DNA of 64,000 bases from Pseudomonas yamanorum (GTDB taxonomy: Bacteria; Pseudomonadota; Gammaproteobacteria; Pseudomonadales; Pseudomonadaceae). The position numbers and the translations under genes were made by a program. The stretch is from contig NZ_LT629793.1 in assembly GCF_900105735.1 (NCBI RefSeq), forward strand, positions 4,712,001 to 4,776,000, given 5' to 3'. Shown here one piece after another: positions 16,801 through 25,907 of this stretch. Under the pieces are notes generated by a model. It worked only from the letters and a program-made list of their open reading frames with translations, made no database searches and had not been told where the DNA came from. The stretch's first letter is position 1, and each line of letters begins with the position of its first letter.

Positions 16801-18985
16801 TGTCCGAGCGCACGAACACTTCCAATGCCTTGGTTTGGGGCCAGCCCGGCAGCTCGGTGATGGTCTGCTCGAACCAGGCGGACGTTGCATCCAGCGGCAG
16901 AGGTGCGCCGGTACGCAGGGTGTGCACGGTCTGCGTGGCCGCGTGCCGGGCTTCGTAGCGATTGAGGGTGGCTTCCAGCAGCGGCGGGGTCGGCCGGTTT
17001 TGCACGTAAAGGTTGCGCAATACACCGTCGTCGGCACCGCTGATGCGTTGCATCTGCTGCAGTTGCTGGTCGCTGAATGATGCGGCTCGTGGCCCCAGGC
17101 GGCGCATCAGTGTGGTGCTGTCCCAGGTGCGCGGTTGCTCGGCTTCATGCACGAAGGCGCCACTGCCGTTGAACCGCACCTGGGGTTGATAGGCGTTGGC
17201 GCGCTGCGGATGGGCGATACGCGCGTCGCCGGTTTCAGTGTCTGCCTGCACTTCGAAGTGAGCGCCTTGCAGCGCGAGGATCTGCTTGCCCTGATGGGTG
17301 TGCAGGCCGTCGACACTGGACGGCTGGTCGAGGTTTTTCACAGCATAGGGCGCAATATCCGGGTGCCACAGGCGCGCGCTGCCGTCGGGCCGCACCACCG
17401 GGCGCAAGCCTTCGACGAAGGGGCTGAGCTTGAGCCGTGCGACATGGCCCAACTGGCTGGCGGCGCCGAACAGGGCAAACTGGATCACGCTGTCGGCCAC
17501 CGCGACCACTTGCTCTGCCGCCTCGGCTCCACGCCCCTGGGCCCAATCGACAATCCCCTCGAACACCTCGTCGGTGATCTGGTACAGGCTGTAGGCGAGC
17601 ATCGCTTCGCCCAGCAGCGGCACGAAAGGCGTCAGCACCAGCAGCGCTGCGTTGAAGATATCCCCGAGGATTTTTTCCAAGTTGTCCCACCAGGCCCAGC
17701 GCGCGTGGCGGTCAGCGGTGGCGGTGGGCACGGCGATGTCCAGGGCATCGTTGACGATCTTGTTCAACTTGAGGCGGTACTGGTAATTCCATAGGTCATT
17801 TTCGGCGGCGAGCGTTGAGCGATTGACGTGATCGTCACCGATGGCCTGCACGCTGAATTGCAGATTCGGCTGGGTGATCGGCGTGTCGCGCCAGCTGGGG
17901 CGCGGGTCGGTGTGTGGGGTTTGATGCCAACGCACACGGCTCAGACGCGTATTGAGCCCGGCAAAGAATTCACCGCGCCGGGCATGGTCGATGAACTGGC
18001 TGAAGAAGGTCTGGTAGCGCTGCTTGTCCCGCAGTTTTTCCGTGAGATGACTGAGGAAGGCCGCGGGCGAAGGGTATTGCTTCAAGGGGGGTTCGGGGTC
18101 TGCGGGGATATACACCAGCACCTTGCCTACCGGCCGGGTGGGCTGCGGCACAAACAGCAGCAGGATGCCGGTCAATGCCGTGTTCATCAGGCTCAGGGTA
18201 TGGCATTCAAGGGGCAGGCCCTCCAGCAGTGCGACGCGGCCGGCGATCAGGTCGAGCACGGCGCCATGGGCATCGGCGTCGATGTCCCGGTTGATCAGGG
18301 CCAGGTGCGCGGCCGTACCCAGGGCCGTCTTCTGGGTGGCAATCATCTGCAGGCGCACAGCCCGGGTCACCGCCGCGTCATAGAACCCCAGGGCTTGGCG
18401 CAGGCTTTTCTGATAGCGGGCGCCCAGGTCCAGGGTGCGGCAGATTTGCTTGAATTGTTCAGCGGTCAATACCGCGCCGGTGGTGGTGTGGCGCAACGTC
18501 AGTACATCGCGCTGCCCGCGTGGGTCTTCGGCGGACATGAAGGCGTAATCGACGAAGGTGTCCGAGGCGGCAAAGTTGGCCAGCGCGGCGTCCAGCAGCG
18601 ACAGGGTTTTGCTTTGCTCCCCGCGCTTGAAGTCATGCACCCACCAGGCAACCGTGGCGCTGGCGTACAGCCGCAGGTAGGTGGTTTTGACGTCGATATC
18701 GCCATAGGCCTTCAAGGCATTTTTCAGCAACGGTTCGGCGAAGGCGTACACGTCGGTTAGTGCCTGGAATCGTTGGTCCATCGCCGTCTGTTGCTGCCAG
18801 TGTTCGGCAATGGCGGGCTTGAGCGCCTGGTGCTGTCTGGCGCTGGCATGGGGATAGTGGCGGATGCCTTGGCGAGCGACGTCGTTGAGTGCGCGCAGGC
18901 GATGTGGCGAGGTGGTTTTCAGCCAGTGCGGCAGGGCGTTTTCGATAAACGCGTGGTGCAGGGACTGGTCGGGTATGTCGGCCAT
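13880..18985 (-). CDS. Giant LRR protein with N-terminal dermonecrotic-toxin-like (DUF6543) region and C-terminal NEL E3 ubiquitin ligase domain
   Basis: 1701 aa, no Sec signal. The N-terminal ~350 residues contain FHWL-like and LVYIPADPEPPLKQYPS motifs of the DUF6543 toxin region. A hydrophobic stretch (ALLVLTPFVPLLGEAMLAYSLY) lies near residues 445-470. Leucine-rich repeats occupy about residues 1150-1290 (LRELDVSANELTRLP, LRDLNLGENQITLL, LRRLFLSRTPITQWP). The last ~300 residues look like a NEL domain: FPGLCADGSAQIFNDLG places the presumed catalytic Cys at 1437 in the CxD context used by IpaH/SspH ligases. NEL enzymes ubiquitinate host proteins after type III delivery. No secretion genes or hrp box are nearby, so the export route is open. 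Confidence 0.82.
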   Translation of the reverse strand: MADIPDQSLHHAFIENALPHWLKTTSPHRLRALNDVARQGIRHYPHASARQHQALKPAIAEHWQQQTAMDQRFQALTDVYAFAEPLLKNALKAYGDIDVKTTYLRLYASATVAWWVHDFKRGEQSKTLSLLDAALANFAASDTFVDYAFMSAEDPRGQRDVLTLRHTTTGAVLTAEQFKQICRTLDLGARYQKSLRQALGFYDAAVTRAVRLQMIATQKTALGTAAHLALINRDIDADAHGAVLDLIAGRVALLEGLPLECHTLSLMNTALTGILLLFVPQPTRPVGKVLVYIPADPEPPLKQYPSPAAFLSHLTEKLRDKQRYQTFFSQFIDHARRGEFFAGLNTRLSRVRWHQTPHTDPRPSWRDTPITQPNLQFSVQAIGDDHVNRSTLAAENDLWNYQYRLKLNKIVNDALDIAVPTATADRHARWAWWDNLEKILGDIFNAALLVLTPFVPLLGEAMLAYSLYQITDEVFEGIVDWAQGRGAEAAEQVVAVADSVIQFALFGAASQLGHVARLKLSPFVEGLRPVVRPDGSARLWHPDIAPYAVKNLDQPSSVDGLHTHQGKQILALQGAHFEVQADTETGDARIAHPQRANAYQPQVRFNGSGAFVHEAEQPRTWDSTTLMRRLGPRAASFSDQQLQQMQRISGADDGVLRNLYVQNRPTPPLLEATLNRYEARHAATQTVHTLRTGAPLPLDATSAWFEQTITELPGWPQTKALEVFVRSDKTGDSHKYANPDASPADTLQLSLAEVMSGELPARVLGFLDEPSIKQLLGGDVPQDLRVQTLRDQLADSVARQTGDIADYIHNARQLSADPHVRRLREQVSPLDRPLAETLLASATPAERQTLDQHVPLRLLNQASELSFAQHSAQAYAGFFSPWPITEGTERLVLNTLKRHSDGFGDLHLQIRDRQVNGALRCEAGAADASRRRVLVRQAHVGYELFDEQGQRLHGPDTLYECLLRALSESQQSELGYRPGQGAGLKHWLMAILEPLAERRRVLAEPPLRSTADAQTTTLLGGAALGGLRRAQEHLSQARAREVLASLFPTLEEVRLQRFLNEIGPGLNNQVLNRLVLQRHNLHRELEQWKRLPGPHPKNSRMAREEKLRKNIIAHKLYRCWEDRLAEHRDDWGQVQSGASLDLSALDLPGSLPLLGNGFEHVTQLKLANCMFNDSQWPFLQAFPSLRELDVSANELTRLPEPIANMRYLRDLNLGENQITLLNGDVARLKNLKHLRNLNLYRNPLTQPPNISKMPHLRRLFLSRTPITQWPTGLFAHPREEGFLLDLSQTRIDHVPALMANSAEARTVAHTRLDRNALLNDQRLLYEQYREAAGLDPNRHYEPRGESGPWLERVRQPLLGRRQALWQAVEREHGSQGLFEVIKALEAPDFFQRPQDMDTYWDNLETLRERVWRLLEAAHNDTALREKLFRMASFPGLCADGSAQIFNDLGIEVLVSEAQRYSASASEREAKLVTLAKGNARLKQLNRIASEDIAHRLKPEAEGGLGQWLRSQRREGVMGKVDDVEVYLSYQTALAKRLDLPWLSEHMLYRDTGDVKAAQIEQAYSTVLELGEGDGLVNQMLLEPYWEQCLHDHHPNTLEANARHFDEQCARLDELQEAQARLAQANGLPDEQKEALRLTLKGLADALGVPHPQVLTGQPMTDDSYNLLLNELGYREKQWMRELTHQALERHSKQRNRVTRQV

Positions 18986-19120
18986 GGGGGCAACCTGTAG
19001 AGCTCAAAAAGAAGGCTTGAGTCTATGCACCGGCACGGCTGCGGATAAGTTTGAATAGTGGGTGGAAACTGCGGCGGATCCCTCAGTAATTCGCAAGTGA
19101 AAAGCGCAGGGATAGGCCCT

Positions 19121-22100
19121 TCAGCGCGCGCTGCATAAGCTGTTGTCGCCCGGTTGCAAATAGGGCGTAAGAATCGGCGCCATGCCCTTGAGTACTTGTA
19201 CCGGCAACGCCGAAGTGAACTTGAAACCCTGGGCCGAAGCACCGGGGACGAAGGCGGTCAGCGTGCCGAAATGATGCTCGCCGATGTAGAACACGAAGGT
19301 CGCCGTGCGGTTGATCGCCTTGGAGCTGAGAATCCGCCCACCGGCGCCGATGGCTTCGATCCGGTTGTCCCCGGTACCGGTCTTGCCGCCCATGGCCAGC
19401 GGCGTACCGTCCGCCAGTTTGAAACTGCCGGACACGCGCCGTGCGGTGCCCGCGTCCACCACCTGGGACAGCGCGCCCTTGAGCGCCGTGGCCACCTCGG
19501 AAGGCAGTACGCGCTTGCCGCGATCGGGGTCATTGACCAGCCGGGTTTCGTACGGGGTGTCGGCGGCAAAGCGCAGGCTGTCGATACGCAGGGTGGGCTG
19601 GCGCACCCCGTCGTTGAGGATGATCCCCACCAGCTCTGCCAGCGCTGCCGGGCGGTCGCCGGAGCTGCCGATGGCCGTGGCGAGCGACGGCACCAGGTGG
19701 TCGAAGGGGTAGCCGACTTTTTGCCAGCGCTGGTGAATATCCAGGAACGCCTCGATCTCCAGCATGGTGCGGATGCGGCTGTCGCGGGCACTCTTGTGGC
19801 GGCTCTTGAACAGCCAGCTGTAAACCTCCTGGCGTTCATGTTCACTGGCGGCGGTGGCCTGGGTGAAGGTGGCGTCGGGGTGTTGCAACAGGTAGCCCAT
19901 CAACCACAGGTCCAGGGGGTGAACCTTGGCGATATAGCCTTGGTCGGGCAGGTCATAGGCGCCGGGGCCATAGTTCTGGTAGAGCTTGTCGAGGCGCTCG
20001 TCGGTGAGTTTCTCAGGGCTTTTCACGCTGCTCAAATGGGAACGGACAAAACTGTTGAAGCTCGCCTGGCTGGCATTGGGCAGCAGGTAGCGGTGCACGG
20101 CGGCCAGGCGAATGGCGGTGGGATGCATGCCATCGAGAAAGGTATCGAGGCGCGCCTGGGTATCTTTGTTGCGGTACTTTTTCCAGAACTTGAGCAGGAA
20201 CGTAGTGCCCTCGCGATCAGCAAACTGGGCCAGGTATTCCTGGCGGCGCGGGTCGTTGTCGTCCTTGAGCAACTCGGCGCTGTTGTTCGGGCCCTGGTAG
20301 GTGGTGTAGCGCACCAGGTCACGCATCAGGCGAATGAACGGCAGGTTGATGGACTCGCGCAGGGCTTCGATCAATGTGGGGGTGCGGCCGTTGTCCTGAC
20401 TGCGGAAGTTGTGGAAGTGGTGCATGCCGCCGCCGGTGAAAAAGCCTTCGCTGGTGTTGGCCGAGTATTGGCGATTGAGGGCGGCGTCGAGCATGGCCGG
20501 CAGGTTGCGATCGCTGTTCTGGATCAGGTAATCGAGGGCCCAGCGGGTGATGCGGTCCTGGTCGTCCACCGGAATCTTGCGCAACTGGGCAGCGGGCATC
20601 GCGCCGTATTTGTCGTGCAACTCGCTGACGATTTGCAGGTAGGTGGTCATCACCCGCAGCTTGGCGGTGGAGCCCAGTTCCAGCTTGCTGCCTTCGTTGA
20701 TGTCGAACGGTTGGTCGGTGCTGTCGGTCTGCACCCGCACCCGCGCGCCGTCGGGGGTCATCTCGTAGAGGTTGAAACTGTAGCGCACCTGGGCGGTGCT
20801 GGCGGGCGTCAGCAACGTCGGGCCGAGCAGGCCGATCTGCGCGGCGAAGGTAGGGTCGGCGAGGTGCTTGAGGTAGGCGCTGGCCTGGGCTTGCAGGTCC
20901 GACTGCAAGGTGCTGGTGGCAGACAGGTCGAGGCGGTCGAGGTCATACAGCGGCTGGTTGAGCAGGGCGGCCAGGCGAGTGCGGGCGACGGTAATACCCT
21001 TGTTGGTTTCGATCGGCTGGATCGTCGGTTGCTGTTGCCAGTCACGGTAGGTGACTTTGCTGGCGAGGGCGGCGTTGGCCAGGGCCGGGTCGATCACGTT
21101 GTTCTGTGCGAGCAGGCGGATGTGGCTGTCGGTGAGGTCCGCCAGCTCCTTGTGACCCTTGGACAAATAGTGAGACGGGCGGCGCTGGGCGATCATCAGT
21201 GACAGCACCTCGCGCAACGCCAAGCCTTTTTGCGGCAGTTGTTTGGGGTCGCGGCTGTTGAGCAGGGCGTTGGTCTGGTTGAAGTCAGCGCCGTACCACA
21301 CGCGCAAGCCTTCGGCCATGCCGTGCACTTCGCCGTGGCCGGGCACCGCCGACAGGGGCACGCTGTTGAGGTAGTCGCGCACGATGCCCTGGCGGGCAGG
21401 GAGGGTTTGCGGGCCGTCCTGGTACGCACGCACGCTGGCGGAAATCATCTGGCGAATTTTCTCGCCGCCGGACAGGGTCAGGCCGTCGGGCGAGTGGCGG
21501 TATTTTTCCAGTTGCGTCGCCAGGGTACTGCCGCCTGCTGTCTGGCCGGGCAGGTGCAAGAGCTTGGCCACCTGGGACCAGGCGGCCTTGGCGAAACGCG
21601 GCCAATCCACGGCCGGGTTGAGTTGAGGATTTTTCGGGTCGAGCAGGTCGCGGTCTTCGATAAACAGCAGGCTGCTGACCACCACCGGCGGGATCGCCGC
21701 AAAGCTTGGGTACAACTGCTGTGGATACGTGAACTGATACAGGGGGGCGGCCCGGCAATCGGTGATAGTCAGGCCGGCCTGCATCTTTTCCGGGTAGGGC
21801 ACGAACAGGCCGCGCTGGGCGTAGGCCATCAGGTCGGGGGAGAAGCGCGCTTGAGCCTGGATCAGGTAGTCACGCTTGATCAAGCGCGGCAGGAACTCGC
21901 CGAGGGTGCTGTAGCCCAGGCGCTTGTCGAAGGGCCCGGCGCCAGGGTAAACCCGTGCATCGCTGGGGCCCGAATGCATTTGGTAGGTGAGGGTTGAGGC
22001 GAGGTCGGTGAAGGTTTTGGCCTGCAACCTTGAAGTGCGCATTTCCCGCAGAGCGGCAAAAGCCAGGGCGATCAACGCAATCAACAGCACCAGCCAGAAC

Positions 22101-22228
22101 AGCCGCCACCACAACCGTCGGCGAGGGGGAGGGCTTTGTGGCAATGGCTGTTCATCCGGGCTATCGGTGGAGACCGCAGCCTTGGTCGAAGCGTTTTGCC
22201 ATAAAGCGCCCATAGTCGATTGATCCAT
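19121..22228 (-). CDS. Large class A penicillin-binding protein (GT51 transglycosylase plus transpeptidase)
   Basis: 1035 aa. A cytoplasmic Pro/Arg-rich tail is followed by one membrane helix (LFWLVLLIALIALAFAAL, about residue 45-62). The GT51 domain has FIEDRDLLDP with the catalytic Glu and GGSTLATQLEKYRHS. The transpeptidase domain has all three active-site boxes: STAK (SxxK) in LELGSTAKLRV, SIN (SxN), and KTGTGD. It should polymerise and crosslink peptidoglycan in the periplasm. It is longer than PBP1a/1b because of insertions between the boxes, and is not the usual ponA or mrcB type. It lies 135 bp upstream of the NEL-toxin gene on the same strand. Confidence 0.85.
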   Translation of the reverse strand: MDQSTMGALWQNASTKAAVSTDSPDEQPLPQSPPPRRRLWWRLFWLVLLIALIALAFAALREMRTSRLQAKTFTDLASTLTYQMHSGPSDARVYPGAGPFDKRLGYSTLGEFLPRLIKRDYLIQAQARFSPDLMAYAQRGLFVPYPEKMQAGLTITDCRAAPLYQFTYPQQLYPSFAAIPPVVVSSLLFIEDRDLLDPKNPQLNPAVDWPRFAKAAWSQVAKLLHLPGQTAGGSTLATQLEKYRHSPDGLTLSGGEKIRQMISASVRAYQDGPQTLPARQGIVRDYLNSVPLSAVPGHGEVHGMAEGLRVWYGADFNQTNALLNSRDPKQLPQKGLALREVLSLMIAQRRPSHYLSKGHKELADLTDSHIRLLAQNNVIDPALANAALASKVTYRDWQQQPTIQPIETNKGITVARTRLAALLNQPLYDLDRLDLSATSTLQSDLQAQASAYLKHLADPTFAAQIGLLGPTLLTPASTAQVRYSFNLYEMTPDGARVRVQTDSTDQPFDINEGSKLELGSTAKLRVMTTYLQIVSELHDKYGAMPAAQLRKIPVDDQDRITRWALDYLIQNSDRNLPAMLDAALNRQYSANTSEGFFTGGGMHHFHNFRSQDNGRTPTLIEALRESINLPFIRLMRDLVRYTTYQGPNNSAELLKDDNDPRRQEYLAQFADREGTTFLLKFWKKYRNKDTQARLDTFLDGMHPTAIRLAAVHRYLLPNASQASFNSFVRSHLSSVKSPEKLTDERLDKLYQNYGPGAYDLPDQGYIAKVHPLDLWLMGYLLQHPDATFTQATAASEHERQEVYSWLFKSRHKSARDSRIRTMLEIEAFLDIHQRWQKVGYPFDHLVPSLATAIGSSGDRPAALAELVGIILNDGVRQPTLRIDSLRFAADTPYETRLVNDPDRGKRVLPSEVATALKGALSQVVDAGTARRVSGSFKLADGTPLAMGGKTGTGDNRIEAIGAGGRILSSKAINRTATFVFYIGEHHFGTLTAFVPGASAQGFKFTSALPVQVLKGMAPILTPYLQPGDNSLCSAR

Positions 22229-22325
22229 TTACGCAGATTGATCGGACTTGGTTGAAGCTTAGACGGTGGTGGGCGAGTGGGCGGAATTTGTGAGAGGGAT
22301 GTTGTTTGTGGTGAAGGGGCTTGCT

Positions 22326-22455
22326 GTGGTGAGGGAGCTTGCTCCCGCTGGAGTGCGAAGCACTCCCAAAGAACCGGCCCCGGTCTAACTGAAAAAACGC
22401 ATGCCCAGGTTTTGGGTCTGCTGCGCAGACCAGCGGGAGCAAGCTCCCTCGCCAC
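22326..22455. repeat. REPIN, GAGGGAGCTTGCTCCCGCTGG class
   Basis: Arms 22326-22351 (GTGGTGAGGGAGCTTGCTCC followed by CGCTGG) and 22430-22455 are reverse complements apart from one base (GTGGT versus GTGGC). The spacer has an inner short inverted repeat (GAGTGC...GCACTC). Confidence 0.82.
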
Positions 22456-22821
22456 AATGGCGCTTGGTCGTCAGGAAGTGCCGTTCTAGAGCCTCCCCCA
22501 CCGGTAAATCCGCCAAAGGTCGGGGCATGACGCTGCACCATTACCGTGCAATACTCGCGGCCGTTTGTTGGCGAAGGTTCCTACGCTGGCTAGGTAATGC
22601 TCCTCCGCAAAAGGCGTGTTTACCGAGAGTTCCCGCTGAATCTTGCCGTTTATAGAGTGAAAACCCCTGGGTTTAGCTTTTTATACTGCACCCCCGCTGA
22701 TCTGGCTTGGCCAGACCGTTTTACCCAAAAGGTGAACCGGAAACGGTACGCCATGGCGCACCCGCCACGACGCTCCGGACTCGGTGGCTCATATCCAATA
22801 ACAAGACGAGGTTGTATCCCT
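22456..22821 (+). other. Intergenic leader of the amino-acid permease gene, no gene seen
   Basis: About 365 bp between the REPIN and the permease start. Short open frames here have no ribosome site or recognisable similarity. A TATACT hexamer at 22682-22687 could be a -10 element, but no matching -35 is evident. Confidence 0.35.
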
Positions 22822-24234
22822 ATGCCCGCTGGCAATCACCTGCCCCAAGGCGAGACCGCTCAGGGCGGTCCGCTGAAACGCGAACTTGGCGAACGGCATA
22901 TTCGCCTGATGGCCCTCGGCGCCTGTATCGGTGTCGGCCTGTTCCTCGGTTCGGCCAAGGCCATTGAAATGGCCGGCCCGGCAATCATGCTGTCGTACAT
23001 CATCGGCGGTCTGGCGATCCTGGTGATCATGCGCGCCCTCGGTGAGATGGCCGTGCACAACCCGGTGGCCGGCTCCTTCAGCCGCTACGCCCAGGATTAC
23101 CTCGGCCCGCTGGCGGGCTTTCTCACGGGCTGGAACTACTGGTTCCTGTGGCTGGTGACCTGTGTCGCGGAAATCACCGCCGTCGCCGTCTACATGGGCG
23201 TGTGGTTCCCCGATGTGCCACGCTGGATCTGGGCCCTCGGCGCGCTGGTCAGCATGGGCACCATCAACCTGATCGCGGTCAAGGCGTTCGGTGAGTTCGA
23301 GTTCTGGTTCGCGCTGATCAAGATCGTCACCATCATTGCCATGGTGATCGGCGGCGTTGGCATCATCGCATTCGGTTTCGGCAACGATGGCGTGGCCCTG
23401 GGGATTTCCAACCTGTGGACCCACGGCGGCTTTATGCCCAACGGCGTACAGGGCGTGTTGATGTCCCTGCAAATGGTGATGTTCGCCTACCTGGGCGTGG
23501 AGATGATCGGCCTCACCGCCGGTGAAGCGAAGAACCCGCAGAAGACCATACCGAGTGCCATCGGCTCGGTGTTCTGGCGCATCCTGCTGTTCTACGTCGG
23601 TGCGTTGTTCGTGATCCTGTCGATCTACCCGTGGAACGAAATCGGCACCCAGGGCAGCCCGTTCGTGATGACCTTTGAGCGCCTCGGTATCAAGACTGCC
23701 GCCGGCATCATCAACTTCGTGGTGATCACTGCGGCGCTGTCGTCGTGCAACGGCGGTATCTTCAGCACCGGGCGCATGCTCTACAGCCTGGCGCAGAATG
23801 GCCAGGCCCCGGCCACGTTCGGTACTACGTCAAGCAACGGCGTGCCGCGCAAGGCGCTGCTGCTGTCGATCTTCGTCTTGTTGCTGGGCGTGTTGCTCAA
23901 CTACATGGTCCCGGAAAAAGTCTTCGTGTGGGTCACCTCCATCGCCACCTTTGGTGCGATCTGGACCTGGCTGATGATCCTCCTGGCCCAGCTCAAGTTC
24001 CGCAAGAGCCTGACCCAGGCCGAACGTGACGGCCTCAAATACCGTATGTGGCTGTACCCGGTCAGCTCCTATCTGGCGCTGGCGTTCCTGGTGTTGGTGG
24101 TGGGGTTGATGGCGTACTTCCCGGATACCCGCGTGGCGCTGTATGTTGGCCCAGCGTTCCTGGTGGTGCTGACGGTGTTGTTCTACGTGTTCAAGTTGCA
24201 GCCCACCCAAGCTGCGGCGCGCGCCGCAAGCTGA
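22822..24234 (+). CDS. Amino-acid permease, ProY-like (APC superfamily)
   Basis: 470 aa from the ATG giving MPAGNHLPQG; the longer in-frame start adds a non-conserved leader. The sequence follows E. coli ProY closely: LKRELGERHIRLMALGACIG, SFSRYAQDYLGPLAG, YMGVWFPDVPRWIW, MVMFAYLGVEMIG and YPWNEIGTQGSPFV. Twelve membrane helices are evident. The APC fold and the GACIGVGLF motif in helix 1 indicate a proton-coupled amino-acid importer. ProY-type proteins have been linked to proline and histidine, so substrate remains open. An intrinsic terminator follows 17 bp after the stop. Confidence 0.85.
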   Translation: MPAGNHLPQGETAQGGPLKRELGERHIRLMALGACIGVGLFLGSAKAIEMAGPAIMLSYIIGGLAILVIMRALGEMAVHNPVAGSFSRYAQDYLGPLAGFLTGWNYWFLWLVTCVAEITAVAVYMGVWFPDVPRWIWALGALVSMGTINLIAVKAFGEFEFWFALIKIVTIIAMVIGGVGIIAFGFGNDGVALGISNLWTHGGFMPNGVQGVLMSLQMVMFAYLGVEMIGLTAGEAKNPQKTIPSAIGSVFWRILLFYVGALFVILSIYPWNEIGTQGSPFVMTFERLGIKTAAGIINFVVITAALSSCNGGIFSTGRMLYSLAQNGQAPATFGTTSSNGVPRKALLLSIFVLLLGVLLNYMVPEKVFVWVTSIATFGAIWTWLMILLAQLKFRKSLTQAERDGLKYRMWLYPVSSYLALAFLVLVVGLMAYFPDTRVALYVGPAFLVVLTVLFYVFKLQPTQAAARAAS

Positions 24235-24250
24235 TTGTTCCGCGCTCAAC

Positions 24251-24274
24251 AAAAAGCCCCTTTCGGGGCTTTTT
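24251..24274. terminator. Bidirectional intrinsic terminator
   Basis: AAAAAGCCCC and GGGGCTTTTT pair around a TTTC loop, with a further T run on the plus side and an A run on the other. It serves the permease gene and the convergent OpgC-like gene. Confidence 0.9.
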
Positions 24275-24279
24275 GTTTT

Positions 24280-25404
24280 TCAGGCGGTGGCGATGCGTGC
24301 CGGTTGGGTGAGCCGCTTGTTCAAATCCAGCCAGGCCCCCAGCAACGCCATCAGCCCTGCGCCTACCAGTGCGGTGAAGATTTGCATGGCGAAGGCATCG
24401 CCGGTGATCGCATTGATCATGTCCGCCAGGGGCGCCAGCAACACCCCCAGGCAGAACACTTCCAGGGAGTAACGCCCCATGCGGCAGGTTTGTTGTGCCA
24501 GCCAGTTTTGCGTCCAGGCGCGGCCGGGCAACAGTTTGGCGGTGACATAGGCCAGGGCCAGGAAGTGCAGCAGACGCACCGGCGACAGGTCGGTCTTGCT
24601 GATGGGGTACAGCAGGTCGCTGAGTGCCGATGGCATCAGCGCATCGTGGATTTCAGGCCAGCGCCACGAGAGCGTGAGAACCCCCGCGACCAGCGCGTAC
24701 ACCGCCGCAGCCACGAACAGCGGCTGACGCAACAGCCCACGGGTTTCTGCGGGGCGTGGCTGCTGCGCATGAATCGCCGCCGCACCGCCCAGCACAAACA
24801 GCAACTGCCAGGTCACCGGATTGAAGTACCACACGCCGTCGGCAATCGCCGACAGGTTCCAGCCCAGGTGCGGTGCCAGCAGGTACACCGCCAGCGAAAC
24901 AGCCACCACCGCCCAGGTCTTGCGCAACAGCAACGGCAGCACCAGCGGCAAGCAACCCAGCAGCACGATGTACAGCGGCAGCGGGTCCATCAGGTTGGGC
25001 TTGAAGCGCAATAGCAACTCATCCACCAACGCTTGCTGGGGATGGGTGACGAAGTGCGTCAGGCCCATCTCCTCAACGAGGTCACGGGTTTCCACATGGC
25101 TGTTGGCGAAGAACACGATGCCCATCAGCATCGCCAGCAAGAAGATATGCACCACGTACAGCACCCAGGTGCGTCGCCAAATCTTTACGCAGGTGATCAA
25201 GTAACCGTCGCGCTGCAGGATCTTGCCGTAGGCCAGCACCGCCGCATAACCGGCCAAAAACACGAAGACTTCCGCCGCGTCGCTGAAACCGACGTTGCGC
25301 AGGGTGATCTGGCCCAGAGGGTTGTGGGGCACGTGATCCCAGAAAATGAAAATCAACGCCAGGCCCCGAAAAAAATCGATGCGCGGGTCGCGTCCGTTCA
25401 GCAT
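24280..25404 (-). CDS. OpgC-domain integral membrane protein
   Basis: 374 aa with about ten hydrophobic helices. The N-terminal block DPRIDFFRGLALIFIFWDHVPHN and FSDAAEVFVFLAGYAA define the OpgC/acyltransferase-3-related family. E. coli OpgC transfers succinyl groups to osmoregulated periplasmic glucans; here no opgGH lies nearby, so the acceptor is uncertain. Conserved Arg/Asp in helix 1 (RIDFFRG) and His (WDHVP) are present. The gene stands alone, convergent to the permease across a terminator. Confidence 0.8.
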   Translation of the reverse strand: MLNGRDPRIDFFRGLALIFIFWDHVPHNPLGQITLRNVGFSDAAEVFVFLAGYAAVLAYGKILQRDGYLITCVKIWRRTWVLYVVHIFLLAMLMGIVFFANSHVETRDLVEEMGLTHFVTHPQQALVDELLLRFKPNLMDPLPLYIVLLGCLPLVLPLLLRKTWAVVAVSLAVYLLAPHLGWNLSAIADGVWYFNPVTWQLLFVLGGAAAIHAQQPRPAETRGLLRQPLFVAAAVYALVAGVLTLSWRWPEIHDALMPSALSDLLYPISKTDLSPVRLLHFLALAYVTAKLLPGRAWTQNWLAQQTCRMGRYSLEVFCLGVLLAPLADMINAITGDAFAMQIFTALVGAGLMALLGAWLDLNKRLTQPARIATA

Positions 25405-25548
25405 GGCAGCGTGCTCTTGAACAAAGGGTTTAGTAGTGACAAGCGGACGACGGCTTTTGTCGAGCCGTACGTCGGGCGGGGCGCAGGTTGGCGGTATTTG
25501 TAAGCAATTGCAAAGCTGAGTTTTTTGCTGAATGTCTCATCGCTTCGT

Positions 25549-25845
25549 TTAAACGTCGATGATCACCAGCGTGCCGTGGCTACCGGCAAGTACCGCATGG
25601 GCGATGCCGGCTTCCACCAGGTACATCTGACCGGCGACGACGTCGATGGCCTGCTCGCCGATGGACAGGCGCAAAAGGCCGTCGATCACCAACAGCCCTT
25701 CGTTGTAGTCGTGGGTTTCTTCTTCATAGGCCTGTGCGTCCATGCGCAGCACCTTGATCCGCGCCGGGCCGACGTGGCCCAGGCGGGTGGATTTCCAGGT
25801 GTCCGGAAGTTGTGCGGCGATGGCGGTGAAGTCCAGTAACGGCAT
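25549..25845 (-). CDS. Small cupin-domain protein
   Basis: 98 aa, a single conserved beta-barrel. EEETHDYNEGLLVIDGLLRLSIG corresponds to the first cupin motif, with His and Glu but lacking the usual second His; QMYLVEAGIAHAVLAGSHG is the second motif with its His. Metal binding is therefore plausible but incomplete. It is the last gene of a probable operon with the monooxygenase and the glutamate-synthase-like gene. Function unknown. Confidence 0.72.
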   Translation of the reverse strand: MPLLDFTAIAAQLPDTWKSTRLGHVGPARIKVLRMDAQAYEEETHDYNEGLLVIDGLLRLSIGEQAIDVVAGQMYLVEAGIAHAVLAGSHGTLVIIDV

Positions 25846-25907
25846 GGTGAAGCTCCTTGTTTCAACGATGCCGTTCGGTGGTCCGGTTCAGGCGCAAAAG
25901 GGATGGC

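Noticed and set aside
18986..19120. Possible hrp box upstream of the NEL-type effector
   Set aside because: No GGAACC-N15/16-CCACNNA arrangement on the minus strand; GTGG words occur but without the partner.
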